In this document: piece after piece, positions 16,911-24,747 of the stretch
Numbering within the stretch: position 1 is the stretch's first letter
Layout of the letters: the number at the start of each line of letters is the position of its first letter
NCBI GenBank assembly: GCA_002320385.1
Contig: DCKN01000061.1
Span: 1 to 33,016, forward strand
Source of the DNA: Proteobacteria bacterium UBA1673
GTDB lineage: Bacteria > Pseudomonadota > Gammaproteobacteria > Comchoanobacterales > Comchoanobacteraceae
Direction: 5' to 3'
Length of the DNA stretch: 33,016 nt
Position numbers and translations under genes: made by a program
The notes under the pieces: generated by a model
The model's input: the letters and a program-made list of their open reading frames with translations, nothing else
The model's database searches: none
What the model was told of the DNA's origin: nothing

Positions 16911-17879
16911 CTAAGTCAACATTGTGACAACAAGATAAACGGTTGAGATACTAACCAGGAACAGTCCTTCCCACCGACTAATTTGGCAGGTTTTGTCAAA
17001 TTTAGCGCTAAATATCCACAGTACCGTCGTGACAATTAACATCATCGTTAGCGGGATCCAAAGTTTCTCAGGGCTGATCCCATTAGTGGGGGCCATGAGC
17101 AGAGGAATTGAGAGGACACACAACAAACAAAAAATATTTGAGCCAACAATATTACCAACCGCAATATCATCTTCACCACGTAGCACTGAAATAATACAGG
17201 CTGTCAGTTCAGGCAGACTTGTCCCAACCGCAACAACAGTAATGCCAATCACAAGTTCACTGACATTAAAATGTCTGGCTAAGTCGCGAGCAGCTTCAAC
17301 CATCATTTCTGACCCAAAAAGTAAAAGCACGAGAAAAACAACAAACATACAACAAGGCCACAAGGCACTCGAATTAGCCCCCGTCTTCTTACTCGCCTTA
17401 CGCGTGAAGCGACTGCGATTCCGGTTAATATGCAGGAAGCACATGACAAGGTAAGCACAAAATAGCCCCAGTAAGATCAATCCATCGAGGTAATTAAATT
17501 GGTTATCAATAATCAATAAAAAAGCTGTGACAAAGAGCGATAATGCCAATAAAGGAATCGCGCGCGAAAGTGTCTCAGTGCTGATTTTAAGTGGTTTAAC
17601 CATAGCGGTTATCCCAATAACAAAGCCGATGTTACAAATATAAGACCCAAGAACATTGCCCACGGCAAGATCAGTAGAGCCAGACAGGGCCGCAATATAG
17701 GCAACAATAAGCTCTGGAACAGAAGTGCTAAAGCCGATGAGGAAAGTGCCAATATACAATGCTGGAATTCGAAAAATCTCAGCGATCTTGACTGCGCTGT
17801 TAACAAAGCCGTCTCCAGCGTAAACAATCAACGCAAGCCCGCCCAAAAACCAAAGTAAAGCGATAAATAATTCATTCAT
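16911..17879 (-). CDS. CaCA-family calcium/sodium antiporter (YrbG-like)
   Basis: Inner-membrane cation/Ca2+ exchanger with ten predicted helices and two inverted alpha-repeats, both clear: GFSTSVPELIVA with DLAVGNVLGSYICNIGFV in the N-half, and VGTSLPELTACIISV with DDIAVGNIVGSNIFCLLCV in the C-half. The acidic residues of the two S(V/L)PEL motifs are the ion ligands in this family. The frame extends to 17915, but the ATG at 17877-17879 (MNELFIALLW) gives 322 residues, close to 325 for E. coli YrbG, and places the N-terminus at helix 1. In E. coli the homologue lies beside the LPS-export genes; here it has different neighbours. A terminator-like hairpin lies in its 5' region. Confidence 0.92.
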   Translation of the reverse strand: MNELFIALLWFLGGLALIVYAGDGFVNSAVKIAEIFRIPALYIGTFLIGFSTSVPELIVAYIAALSGSTDLAVGNVLGSYICNIGFVIGITAMVKPLKISTETLSRAIPLLALSLFVTAFLLIIDNQFNYLDGLILLGLFCAYLVMCFLHINRNRSRFTRKASKKTGANSSALWPCCMFVVFLVLLLFGSEMMVEAARDLARHFNVSELVIGITVVAVGTSLPELTACIISVLRGEDDIAVGNIVGSNIFCLLCVLSIPLLMAPTNGISPEKLWIPLTMMLIVTTVLWIFSAKFDKTCQISRWEGLFLVSISTVYLVVTMLT

Positions 17880-17914
17880 AACAATCACTCTACGCCTTTG
17901 ATTGCCGTAAAACA

Positions 17915-17946
17915 AGGGGCATTAATAAAATGAGGCCCCTGTTTTT
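17915..17946. other. GC-rich stem-loop in the divergent antiporter/rhodanese spacer
   Basis: AGGGGC (17915-17920) and GCCCCT (17935-17940) form a perfect 6 bp stem around a 14 nt AT-rich loop. The right arm is followed by GTTTTT on the plus strand. On the minus strand the left arm is followed by TGTTTT. It therefore resembles a bidirectional terminator, yet lies between two genes that point away from each other. It may be an attenuator in the antiporter leader or a leftover terminator. Confidence 0.45.
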
Positions 17947-18059
17947 ATGAGCGTGTGCTTCTAGCATTTGACTTAAATTCGATGTATTATCAACTCAGAA
18001 TGCCTGTCGGCAACAGTCCAGATCAGCGTACAAATGTAGGATAACAGAGAGTAAAGCAT

Positions 18060-18431
18060 ATGATTAAACACATTGACGAAGTCATGGCTATATCAGATCA
18101 GATCAAGCACGCAAGCTGCAGTGAGGCAAAAAGTATCAACCCCCAAGACGCACTATTTGTAGACGTGCGGAGTAAAGAGGCGTTCAATGCTGGGCACATT
18201 CCCAATGCGGTCCACTGCGAGCGGGGATTATTAGAGTTTCTTGTTGCTGATGGCAGTCCCATGCAACTGAATATATTTAATCAACAATCACATCAGCATT
18301 GCATCGTTTATTGTAATGGGGGCAGGCAGAGTGTGCTCGCTGCCAAGACGCTACAAGATATGGGTGTGAAAGGCGTGAAGAACTTGCTTGGTGGCTATGC
18401 CGAATGGGTTGCTACAGAAAGTGACAAATAG
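18060..18431 (+). CDS. Single-domain rhodanese-like sulfurtransferase
   Basis: 123-residue stand-alone rhodanese domain, likely carrying persulfide sulfur on a cysteine in the cytoplasm. The domain shows LFVDVRSKEAFNAGHIPNAVH (CH2A-like block, residues 32-52), the active-site loop YCNGGRQS with Cys85, and the closing GVKNLLGGYAEW. No signal peptide or second domain. It starts at the ATG 18060 after a purine-rich AGAGAGTAAAG stretch. It is divergent from the antiporter and convergent with the amine oxidase. Its sulfur donor and acceptor cannot be told from the sequence. It is distinct from the rhodanese-containing TrhO later in the window. Confidence 0.9.
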   Translation: MIKHIDEVMAISDQIKHASCSEAKSINPQDALFVDVRSKEAFNAGHIPNAVHCERGLLEFLVADGSPMQLNIFNQQSHQHCIVYCNGGRQSVLAAKTLQDMGVKGVKNLLGGYAEWVATESDK

Positions 18432-18479
18432 AAGCCCAGCCGACTAGGCTATGCATGCATCGCTTGATGATCATAATAA

Positions 18480-19754
18480 TTAAATAGCTGATAAAATTTG
18501 ATTTGCGGCTCGTATGCCAGATAACAATGCTGCTTCAACAGTTTCGGTTTCACTTTCAGACGTATCAACACCAGCAAAATGAATATGATCAAACGGCTGA
18601 CCAATCGTCGATAGGTGGGCCATCTCCCCCGCCATCGTTGGGTGGGCGTACGGTCCTCCAAGTGTGAACGGGTCTAAAGACCACCTGGTAACATAGATTG
18701 ATTCAGGGTCAGGGATGTGATCACCAAATATTTGTCTCAGTTGTGTCATGCAAATATCCTGCAATGCCCGATCACTTTTATTCGCATAAGCGATATCTGG
18801 TCCTGAAATGTTGGTATACAGTATTTTCTGGTTTTCAGCCTTCAATAATGGATTATACCACTGTGTACATACGCCCCGAGAAGAAGGAGTAGCGAGCTGA
18901 AATACTTCGGTATCTTCATCCCAAAAGACGGATGGGAACTTCAAAAATATTTTTTCATGATTACCAGAGTCTAATTGCGACAACGCTATTTTTTTATTTG
19001 CGGGGAGTGGGGGTACAAATTTAACCTGCCCGGACTGCAGAACACCTGTTGGTAACGTGGAGATCACGCGATGACAAGAAAATCGTTTTTTATTAGTATC
19101 AATTAAAACGTTATGATCAGTTTGATCAATGCATTTGACAATCGTATTCAGTTCGATATTTATCTGATTAGACAACTGGTGCATTAATTTGCCAAACCCA
19201 TCTTTAACAAACAAGCCATTAGGTTCCCAGCCATCAAATGCGCTAGCGGGCATCACATCTGCATTGAGTGAACAATGTTCAGTTGATCTCGTGATTAATG
19301 CTTGAATGAGTGATTGACTGTAATGATGTTTCTTACCAATCAGCGTTACAACATCAGCAACAGATAATGTTGGCTGTTGTTGGCCAATTATTCGGATATC
19401 TTTTGGTAGACGTATCAATATTTCCATGAATAATTTTTTATCTTTTCCCGATAATTTTCCGTGCTCAGTGTAAATCTCCATCTTTTCGCTACTTTCGAGC
19501 GCATCTTCTTTTAAATAAGTGACGTGGTGCTGATCAAGCAATGGTTGTAGAATGTGGTTTTCGCCTTTGCGGTGCAGCCAGGATGCACCTAAGTGTAAAT
19601 GCCCCATTTTTTCTGTATCGATATCATGGATTCGTCCGCCGATTCTGTCTCTTGCTTCTAAAATGCATACCTTGACATCATGTTCTTGTAAAACATTGGC
19701 TGCCATAAGTCCTGCAGCACCAGCGCCGATTATTATTACCTCAAAGTTTGCCAT
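18480..19754 (-). CDS. Flavin-containing amine oxidase (MAO/polyamine oxidase family)
   Basis: FAD-dependent oxidoreductase of the amine oxidase superfamily, 424 residues. The N-terminus is the FAD-binding Rossmann fold: EVIIIGAGAAGLMAANVL, the acidic LEARDRIGGRI, then GASWLHRKGENH, a block typical of polyamine/monoamine oxidases. The C-terminus has the second FAD contact, IHFAGVDTSESETETVEAAL then SGIRAANQIL. The ATG at 19752-19754 is chosen because AAGGGA lies 6-7 nt upstream and the Rossmann fold begins four residues in; an 8-codon extension from a TTG has no such support. Substrate is uncertain; polyamines are a guess from family resemblance. Two inverted repeats lie just upstream. Confidence 0.92.
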   Translation of the reverse strand: MANFEVIIIGAGAAGLMAANVLQEHDVKVCILEARDRIGGRIHDIDTEKMGHLHLGASWLHRKGENHILQPLLDQHHVTYLKEDALESSEKMEIYTEHGKLSGKDKKLFMEILIRLPKDIRIIGQQQPTLSVADVVTLIGKKHHYSQSLIQALITRSTEHCSLNADVMPASAFDGWEPNGLFVKDGFGKLMHQLSNQINIELNTIVKCIDQTDHNVLIDTNKKRFSCHRVISTLPTGVLQSGQVKFVPPLPANKKIALSQLDSGNHEKIFLKFPSVFWDEDTEVFQLATPSSRGVCTQWYNPLLKAENQKILYTNISGPDIAYANKSDRALQDICMTQLRQIFGDHIPDPESIYVTRWSLDPFTLGGPYAHPTMAGEMAHLSTIGQPFDHIHFAGVDTSESETETVEAALLSGIRAANQILSAI

Positions 19755-19769
19755 ATGATTCCCTTGCTT

Positions 19770-19793
19770 AGTTGTCAAAGATACAAGACAACT
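19770..19793. promoter_or_regulatory. 7 bp inverted repeat in the amine oxidase leader
   Basis: AGTTGTC (19770-19776) and GACAACT (19787-19793) are perfect inverted copies with a 10 bp spacer, 15 bp upstream of the amine oxidase ATG. It could be an operator or an RNA hairpin near the ribosome-binding site. Confidence 0.4.
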
Positions 19794-19806
19794 TTATTAT
19801 TTTACC

Positions 19807-19830
19807 GACGTAATAACCAAATAATACGTC
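19807..19830. promoter_or_regulatory. Second inverted repeat upstream of the amine oxidase
   Basis: GACGTA (19807-19812) and TACGTC (19825-19830) flank a 12 bp AT-rich spacer. It is operator-like in size and lies where the promoter of the amine oxidase should be; a TATTAT is found inside it on the minus strand. Confidence 0.35.
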
Positions 19831-20020
19831 ATTGTTACTGTAATATATAGAACATAAATAAATGATTGTTGTGGTTTTTTTGTTTAAATTGAATTTAAAG
19901 AGATGGTGAGGGAAATCCGCTCGTGAAATGCCTATTAGAGCATCGTAGTGCCCATCATGCCATACTCGAGTTAACTGGGATCACAGCAGTGTGGCACTAT
20001 GCCAAGGCTTAAAATAGCGG

Positions 20021-20050
20021 TTTACAGTATTAGCGTATCAGTGCTATGCT
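20021..20050 (+). promoter_or_regulatory. Candidate recA promoter
   Basis: TTTACA (20021-20026) and TATGCT (20045-20050) are spaced by 18 bp, and TGC directly before TATGCT forms an extended -10. Initiation near 20057 leaves about 27 nt to the recA ATG. No CTGT-N8-ACAG LexA box is visible in the upstream region. Confidence 0.55.
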
Positions 20051-20055
20051 GATAC
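20035..20055. promoter_or_regulatory. 21 bp dyad overlapping the recA -10 region
   Basis: GTATCAG (20035-20041) and CTGATAC (20049-20055) are perfect inverted repeats with a 7 bp centre. The dyad covers the proposed -10, a location expected for a repressor operator. Its sequence differs from the enterobacterial LexA box. Confidence 0.5.
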
Positions 20056-20083
20056 TTTATTAGACCAAATAAAAGGAATGGAT

Positions 20084-21148
20084 ATGGCAATAGATACAAC
20101 ATCAAAAGCACAGAGCAAGGCTAAGTCAGGCGATAGCCCAAAAGATCGAGCGCTTGACTCGATGCTGAGTCAAATCGAACGGCAGTTCGGCAAAGGGTCC
20201 ATCATGCGTATGGGGGATGGGCAAGCTGAAAAAATTGAGTCAATCTCAACGGGCTCTCTCAGTTTAGACTGCGCCATTGGGATTGGCGGTGTGCCTAAAG
20301 GTCGGGTGATAGAACTCTATGGCCCCGAGTCATCTGGTAAAACAACGTTGACATTACACATAACAGCTGAGTGTCAGAAGCAAGGCGGGACCGCAGCGTT
20401 TGTGGATGCTGAACATGCACTTGATCCAACGTATGCAGAGAAATTGGGTGTAAACGTAGACAGCCTACTAATTTCTCAGCCTGATACTGGAGAACAGGCT
20501 TTGGAAATCACCGACATGCTGGTTCGCTCAGGCGCGGTAGATCTTGTGATTGTGGACTCTGTAGCGGCGCTCACGCCTAAGGCTGAAATCGAAGGAGACA
20601 TGGGGGATCATCACGTTGGCCTGCAGGCCAGACTGATGTCACAAGCATTGAGAAAACTGACTGCTAATATTAAACGTTCAAACGCTACGGTTGTATTTAT
20701 TAATCAGATTCGGATGAAGATCGGTGTCATGTTTGGTAACCCTGAAACGACGACAGGCGGTAATGCACTGAAATTTTACTCGTCTGTGCGCATGGATATC
20801 CGCCGTACCGGCGCGTTAAAGCGTGGTGATGAAATTTACGGTAATGAGACGGCCGTTAAAATTGTCAAAAATAAGGTAAGTCCACCATTTCGAAAAGCCA
20901 ACTTTGAAATTATTTATGGACAGGGTATTTCAAGACAGGGAGAGATTGTGGATCTAGGGGTTAAGCACGGTATCATTGAGAAAAGTGGTGCCTGGTACAG
21001 TTATAATCAAAATCGTCTTGGACAAGGAAAAGATAATGTACGCACGCTACTAGAAGAAAATCCAGATATGGCAGAAGAGATCGAAAATAAAATCAAAGCG
21101 ATCATGATGCCCAAGCGCAATCAAGAGATCGAGGAAAACGAAGAATAA
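20084..21148 (+). CDS. recA: RecA recombinase
   Basis: ATP-dependent strand-exchange protein and co-protease for the SOS response, 354 residues. Conserved blocks: FGKGSIMRMGD, STGSLSLDCAIGIGG, Walker A GPESSGKT (about residues 80-87), FVDAEHALDP, VIVDSVAALTPKAEIEG, DNA-binding loops around HHVGLQARLMSQALRKLT and FINQIRMKIGVMFGNPETTTGG, and an acidic C-terminus (EIEENEE). The ATG at 20084 is chosen over one at 20078 because AGGA ends directly at the earlier ATG, leaving no spacer, but lies 6 nt before the later one. The N-terminus is about 14 residues longer than in E. coli. No recX follows; the next gene is convergent, 5 nt away. Confidence 0.98.
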   Translation: MAIDTTSKAQSKAKSGDSPKDRALDSMLSQIERQFGKGSIMRMGDGQAEKIESISTGSLSLDCAIGIGGVPKGRVIELYGPESSGKTTLTLHITAECQKQGGTAAFVDAEHALDPTYAEKLGVNVDSLLISQPDTGEQALEITDMLVRSGAVDLVIVDSVAALTPKAEIEGDMGDHHVGLQARLMSQALRKLTANIKRSNATVVFINQIRMKIGVMFGNPETTTGGNALKFYSSVRMDIRRTGALKRGDEIYGNETAVKIVKNKVSPPFRKANFEIIYGQGISRQGEIVDLGVKHGIIEKSGAWYSYNQNRLGQGKDNVRTLLEENPDMAEEIENKIKAIMMPKRNQEIEENEE

Positions 21149-21153
21149 GCAAT

Positions 21154-22017
21154 TCAGCGCTTCCAAATATTGGGGATAAGGCAGGGTGTAGAAGATTTAT
21201 ACTTTTTGTACGCTGCTAAATCCCCAAATTTTTTATCATTCGCTTGCTCAAGCAAATTGACGCCACTCACACTGGTCAATAGCCAATAGACAAACAATGG
21301 TGAAACGAGACATATACTTGTTGCCACATTGAGGTTGGGTACTGCAAGGCCTGCGACCAAAAACCACATACAGATTTCAGCAAAATAGTTGGGGTGCCTT
21401 GAGTAATACCACAAACCAGAACATATAAATGGCGTTGACTGTCGCTTTTTCTTGAACGACAGCTTTTGCCAATCCGCAATAGCTTCCATCAAGAAAGCCA
21501 TAAGCCAAGCTATCGCAAAGACATAGTCAATAGCATAAAGCGCTTGTTGTTGATCACTGATGATCGCAGTGAGGGCGCTGAGTAAAGTGACAAATGTCCA
21601 GGCAGCAGACATTGCCCATGCCAATATAAAGTTAATGGGTTGCTGCTTAAGCTGATTGAAACGCCGATCCACTTTGTGATGATGAATGCGTAAAGCCAGA
21701 AAAGCCCCAAGACGGGTCGTCCATAAGCATCCCATCAGCATGAGTAGGGTTGCACGACTTGATAACGATGTCTTCAATGCGGCTGCAGTAATCATCATGC
21801 TCCAGACAGCAATCGATCCAGTAAGATCGTAAATTTTTTCAGTTTTCAGAATGACAGAGGGTATACCCAATATGAAATGAACAAATAATGTTGTCACCAC
21901 GCAAGAGGTGAGAATCGGCAAAGAATTCCCACTATATGAGTCAATCCACGTTGAAATACCTAAAAGCACACAAGGGATCATTAAAGAGATGAATAGATTG
22001 GTATATTTTTGTTGCAT
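21154..22017 (-). CDS. DUF1295 / steroid 5-alpha-reductase-like membrane protein
   Basis: Polytopic membrane protein of 287 residues with about seven hydrophobic helices. The C-terminal half carries the DUF1295 signature: FICSGLWYYSRHPNYFAEI, followed later by LLEQANDKKFGDLAAYKKYK, as in the 3-oxo-5-alpha-steroid 4-dehydrogenase/isoprenylcysteine methyltransferase-related superfamily. The family probably acts on lipid or prenyl-like substrates, but the substrate in bacteria is not established. It starts at the ATG 22015-22017; the ribosome-binding site is not evident. The gene converges on recA with a 5 nt gap and ends a minus-strand run that begins with the outer-membrane protein gene, 90 bp upstream. 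Confidence 0.88.
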   Translation of the reverse strand: MQQKYTNLFISLMIPCVLLGISTWIDSYSGNSLPILTSCVVTTLFVHFILGIPSVILKTEKIYDLTGSIAVWSMMITAAALKTSLSSRATLLMLMGCLWTTRLGAFLALRIHHHKVDRRFNQLKQQPINFILAWAMSAAWTFVTLLSALTAIISDQQQALYAIDYVFAIAWLMAFLMEAIADWQKLSFKKKRQSTPFICSGLWYYSRHPNYFAEICMWFLVAGLAVPNLNVATSICLVSPLFVYWLLTSVSGVNLLEQANDKKFGDLAAYKKYKSSTPCLIPNIWKR

Positions 22018-22107
22018 AGCGCTGGTTCAATAGGTGATTAAGCTATCTTAAGTGAAAACGCTACGCCAGGCAAGCAGGTGTCTACTGCACTAGTAAAAGA
22101 CCAAAAA

Positions 22108-23076
22108 TTAGAAAGAGTGCTCGATTTTGATGCCAACAACATTAAACGACTTGGCATTATTTGGCCACTGGTGGTACCAGCTGAGAGTAGTTGTGAAATG
22201 GTCAATCAGCTGCTTATCAAGAGAAATCTCCAGTGTTTTTTGCAAGTCTCGACTATATCCGTAGCCGATACCAAGGTTTGCGTCATAAAAATCTTTCATC
22301 CTAGACGTTTTATAACCGCAGTCAAAGCCCATAAAACCCTTTTGGATACCGATATACACGGTTGCATTCAGAACTGAATCATCAAAGTTCCGATCACCCC
22401 CAAATGAGAAGTAATGATCGCTATCAATGATTTTCACTAAGTTATTTTGCGAGTATTGTAACCACATTGAGCCATAGGATTCAGCAGTATAGATTTCTCC
22501 GAACAATGAGTAATTTCGATCATCAGGATTGGTTTGTGTACTGACATCACTCACTGCAGCGCCGATTGAGTAGCTGCCATTAAATTTACTGGGGGTCTGT
22601 TGTATCCCCCAGGCAACATCACTCGGCTTCAGAGGAAGACGGCCCATTGCATTTGAGAATGGCATGGGTGTTGAGCTGCCACCTTTTTTGAGCACATTTG
22701 CTTTAATTTTACCGAAGCCAACTCGAGTTTTTAAAGAGTCTGACAAATTCTGTGTGTATTTAATTGTTTCAATCCTAAACTTTTCAGTTTCAGTGTTGAA
22801 GCCATCAATGTAGGGGCCTGAGGTGATACCGGTTTGGCTGTTCATCCTCACGGCAATAGCAATATCAGGATGGACCTTTTGTTCGTAATTAACAACAAGT
22901 CGCCACGGAATTACCACGCCTTCAATATCAGTTTGATCAGTATAAAAAGCACCGCTAACGATACTCGTATTAAAAGCGTCAAGATCGAGATTAGCATAAG
23001 CCACAGGGACGGCTACAGCTGCAGTTAGGGTTATTGCTCTTGCAAGCAAAGGTATGATCGCGCGGATAATCAACAT
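22108..23076 (-). CDS. Small outer-membrane beta-barrel protein (porin-like)
   Basis: 322 residues. Residues 1-28 look like a signal peptide (a hydrophobic stretch ending in VAYA). The mature part has alternating polar and apolar residues with many Tyr, Phe and Gly, and ends in Phe (VVGIKIEHSF), the C-terminal signature used by the BAM complex. Strand-like segments such as WRLVVNYEQKV, YSLFGEIYTA, MWLQYSQNN and NATVYIGIQKGFMGFDCGYK suggest a barrel of roughly 14-16 strands. No specific family could be assigned; it may be a pore or an autotransporter-independent surface protein. A good promoter lies 28 bp upstream. The gene is followed on the same strand by the DUF1295 gene. Confidence 0.8.
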   Translation of the reverse strand: MLIIRAIIPLLARAITLTAAVAVPVAYANLDLDAFNTSIVSGAFYTDQTDIEGVVIPWRLVVNYEQKVHPDIAIAVRMNSQTGITSGPYIDGFNTETEKFRIETIKYTQNLSDSLKTRVGFGKIKANVLKKGGSSTPMPFSNAMGRLPLKPSDVAWGIQQTPSKFNGSYSIGAAVSDVSTQTNPDDRNYSLFGEIYTAESYGSMWLQYSQNNLVKIIDSDHYFSFGGDRNFDDSVLNATVYIGIQKGFMGFDCGYKTSRMKDFYDANLGIGYGYSRDLQKTLEISLDKQLIDHFTTTLSWYHQWPNNAKSFNVVGIKIEHSF

Positions 23077-23103
23077 GGTGTTGCATCTTAAAAAAGTGCA
23101 TGC

Positions 23104-23132
23104 ATCATAACTGAGATCAGATCAATTGTCCA
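23104..23132 (-). promoter_or_regulatory. Sigma70 promoter of the outer-membrane protein gene
   Basis: On the minus strand TGGACA (23127-23132) and TATGAT (23104-23109) are separated by exactly 17 bp, both five of six matches to consensus. The leader would be about 20-25 nt. Confidence 0.6.
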
Positions 23133-23410
23133 TTGTTCATACAACCTTTGACTTTACACGCATATGATGAGGATGACAAAAAATCAGGTGCGATCATCCA
23201 TATTGCATGGTGAATCGTGTCCTAAATACACAAACAGTTACCCAGGTGTGGTTGTGACCATTGATCATTCGTCTCGTCTTGCTATCAACCCATAGCAAAA
23301 GTTATTGTTGTTGGCCATCAGTCAAATCGATGATAGAAAATTACGCATCATCGACGACGTTAACATTCGATATCAGCAAAAAGGAACCTATGGTTTTCAT
23401 CGGTGAAATA
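23133..23410. other. Intergenic region between the divergent outer-membrane protein and MFS genes
   Basis: About 280 bp with no convincing gene. A 28-codon frame from 23330 has no ribosome-binding site and overlaps the MFS promoter area. No repeat or strong terminator was seen. Confidence 0.5.
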
Positions 23411-23419
23411 TGGTAAAAT
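23411..23419 (+). promoter_or_regulatory. Extended -10 element upstream of the MFS gene
   Basis: TGG followed by TAAAAT (23414-23419) forms an extended -10. The string 17 bp upstream (TGGTTT, 23391-23396) is a poor -35. The transcript would begin about 20 nt before the ATG. Confidence 0.4.
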
Positions 23420-23448
23420 GTCGTCCACTAACTTAAATTGTTTTCTTG

Positions 23449-24699
23449 ATGTCCGAGCGATTAATTAAAAAGTCTCAAATCTTCCAACTCGTCGTACTCA
23501 TTGTAGTATTGCCGCTACTTGCTGAAAGTATCTATGCGCCTGGATTGCCAGCACTTGCGGAAAGTTTTTCGGTATCTGATGGTATTGCCGAAGCTACGCT
23601 TTCGATTTATTTGTTTGGGATGTCGGTAGGTGTGCTATTTTGGGGGAACCTGTCCGATATTGTCGGTAGAAAACCCGTATTATTATCAGGCTTTATTCTG
23701 TTTCTTATCGCAACCATTGGCTGCTATTTTAGTGGTAACATCTACATGTTTTTGCTCTTGCGCTTCGCCCAGGCATTTGGTGGTGCGGTATCATGTGTGA
23801 CCCAGAGTATCAACCGGGATGTCTTTGATCAAAAAGAGCGCATGGCGCTTTCCTCAAGAATAGGAACTGCTGTGTCTGTTGCGCCAGCCGTTGGCGCAAT
23901 GCTTGGTGGGTTGATCGTACAATATAGTCAATGGAGAGAGTCTTTTCTTTTGTTGATGTTTGTTGCATGTTTTACATTGAGCTGTCTCCACATTGCATTG
24001 CCTGAAACCAAGCAAGGCAGCTATCTCAGTCTGTCTCCTCGAGCATTTTACAAGGCAACGATGAGCGTACTCAAAGATAATAATCTTGTGTTGAATGGTA
24101 TGATCATCGGCCTAGGATTAGGAATACTGTATGCATTCATGTCAGAAGGCTCCTTCTATTGTATCAATAATCTGAAGTGGTCATCGCAGGCATACGGGGC
24201 AGTTTGTGCATCTGGCTCGATTGCTTACGCGATGGGGTGTAGGCTGAGTGATCAAATGATACAGCTTGGTGTGTCATTCCAGCGGGTCATGAAGCTAGGA
24301 ACAACCGTCATGCTCATCAGTTATGTGGTTCTATTGTTGTTATTGTTTCATCATAGTACATCTGCCCAGGTACGACTTGACAGCGCGCACCTTGATATAG
24401 CCTTTTCAGTTTTATGGACACTATCTTGTCTGGGGCTCAGTTTTGTCCTGACGCCATGTTTTGCAAATGCGCTTGAAAACCAAAGAGAAAATGCTGGCGT
24501 TGCAGCAAGTGCTCTTGCGTTTACCTACAATATCATTTCAGCAACTGTGAATCTGACAATCACATACTTACATAGCAATGAGCGCATGCGTATGCCAATG
24601 ATCTTTTTGGTGATTGTGTTGATTATTGCGGTGGCATGTGACATTCTGTATCGAAACCAAGCCAAGCGCCCTGTTATCGCAGATATAATCGCGCCCTAG
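23449..24699 (+). CDS. MFS drug/metabolite exporter of the Bcr/CflA (DHA1) type
   Basis: Twelve-helix major facilitator of 416 residues in the inner membrane, likely a proton-driven exporter. Family marks: YAPGLPALAESF after helix 1, FGMSVGVLFWGNLSDIVGR with motif A (GxxSDxxGRK), LRFAQAFGGAVSCVTQSINR with the Arg of motif B in helix 4, and the motif C region VSVAPAVGAMLGGLI in helix 5. This pattern matches Bcr/CflA-type exporters. The start is the ATG 23449 rather than the TTG one codon earlier; neither has a clear ribosome-binding site. The transported compound cannot be predicted. alaS follows 48 bp downstream on the same strand and could share its transcript. Confidence 0.88.
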   Translation: MSERLIKKSQIFQLVVLIVVLPLLAESIYAPGLPALAESFSVSDGIAEATLSIYLFGMSVGVLFWGNLSDIVGRKPVLLSGFILFLIATIGCYFSGNIYMFLLLRFAQAFGGAVSCVTQSINRDVFDQKERMALSSRIGTAVSVAPAVGAMLGGLIVQYSQWRESFLLLMFVACFTLSCLHIALPETKQGSYLSLSPRAFYKATMSVLKDNNLVLNGMIIGLGLGILYAFMSEGSFYCINNLKWSSQAYGAVCASGSIAYAMGCRLSDQMIQLGVSFQRVMKLGTTVMLISYVVLLLLLFHHSTSAQVRLDSAHLDIAFSVLWTLSCLGLSFVLTPCFANALENQRENAGVAASALAFTYNIISATVNLTITYLHSNERMRMPMIFLVIVLIIAVACDILYRNQAKRPVIADIIAP

Positions 24700-24747
24700 C
24701 AAACGCGCTGCAAATCGTTTAAAACTCAAATAACTGGATTAATACCG

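Noticed and set aside
17968..17990. TTGACT followed by TATTAT as a rhodanese promoter
   Set aside because: The spacer is only 11 bp, too short for a sigma70 promoter.
19899..20012. 37-codon open stretch upstream of recA ending at a TAA
   Set aside because: The peptide looks protein-like, but there is no start with a ribosome-binding site and an open run of this length is expected by chance.
23330..23415. 28-codon frame as csrA or another small regulator
   Set aside because: The peptide does not match the CsrA pattern, and no ribosome-binding site precedes it.
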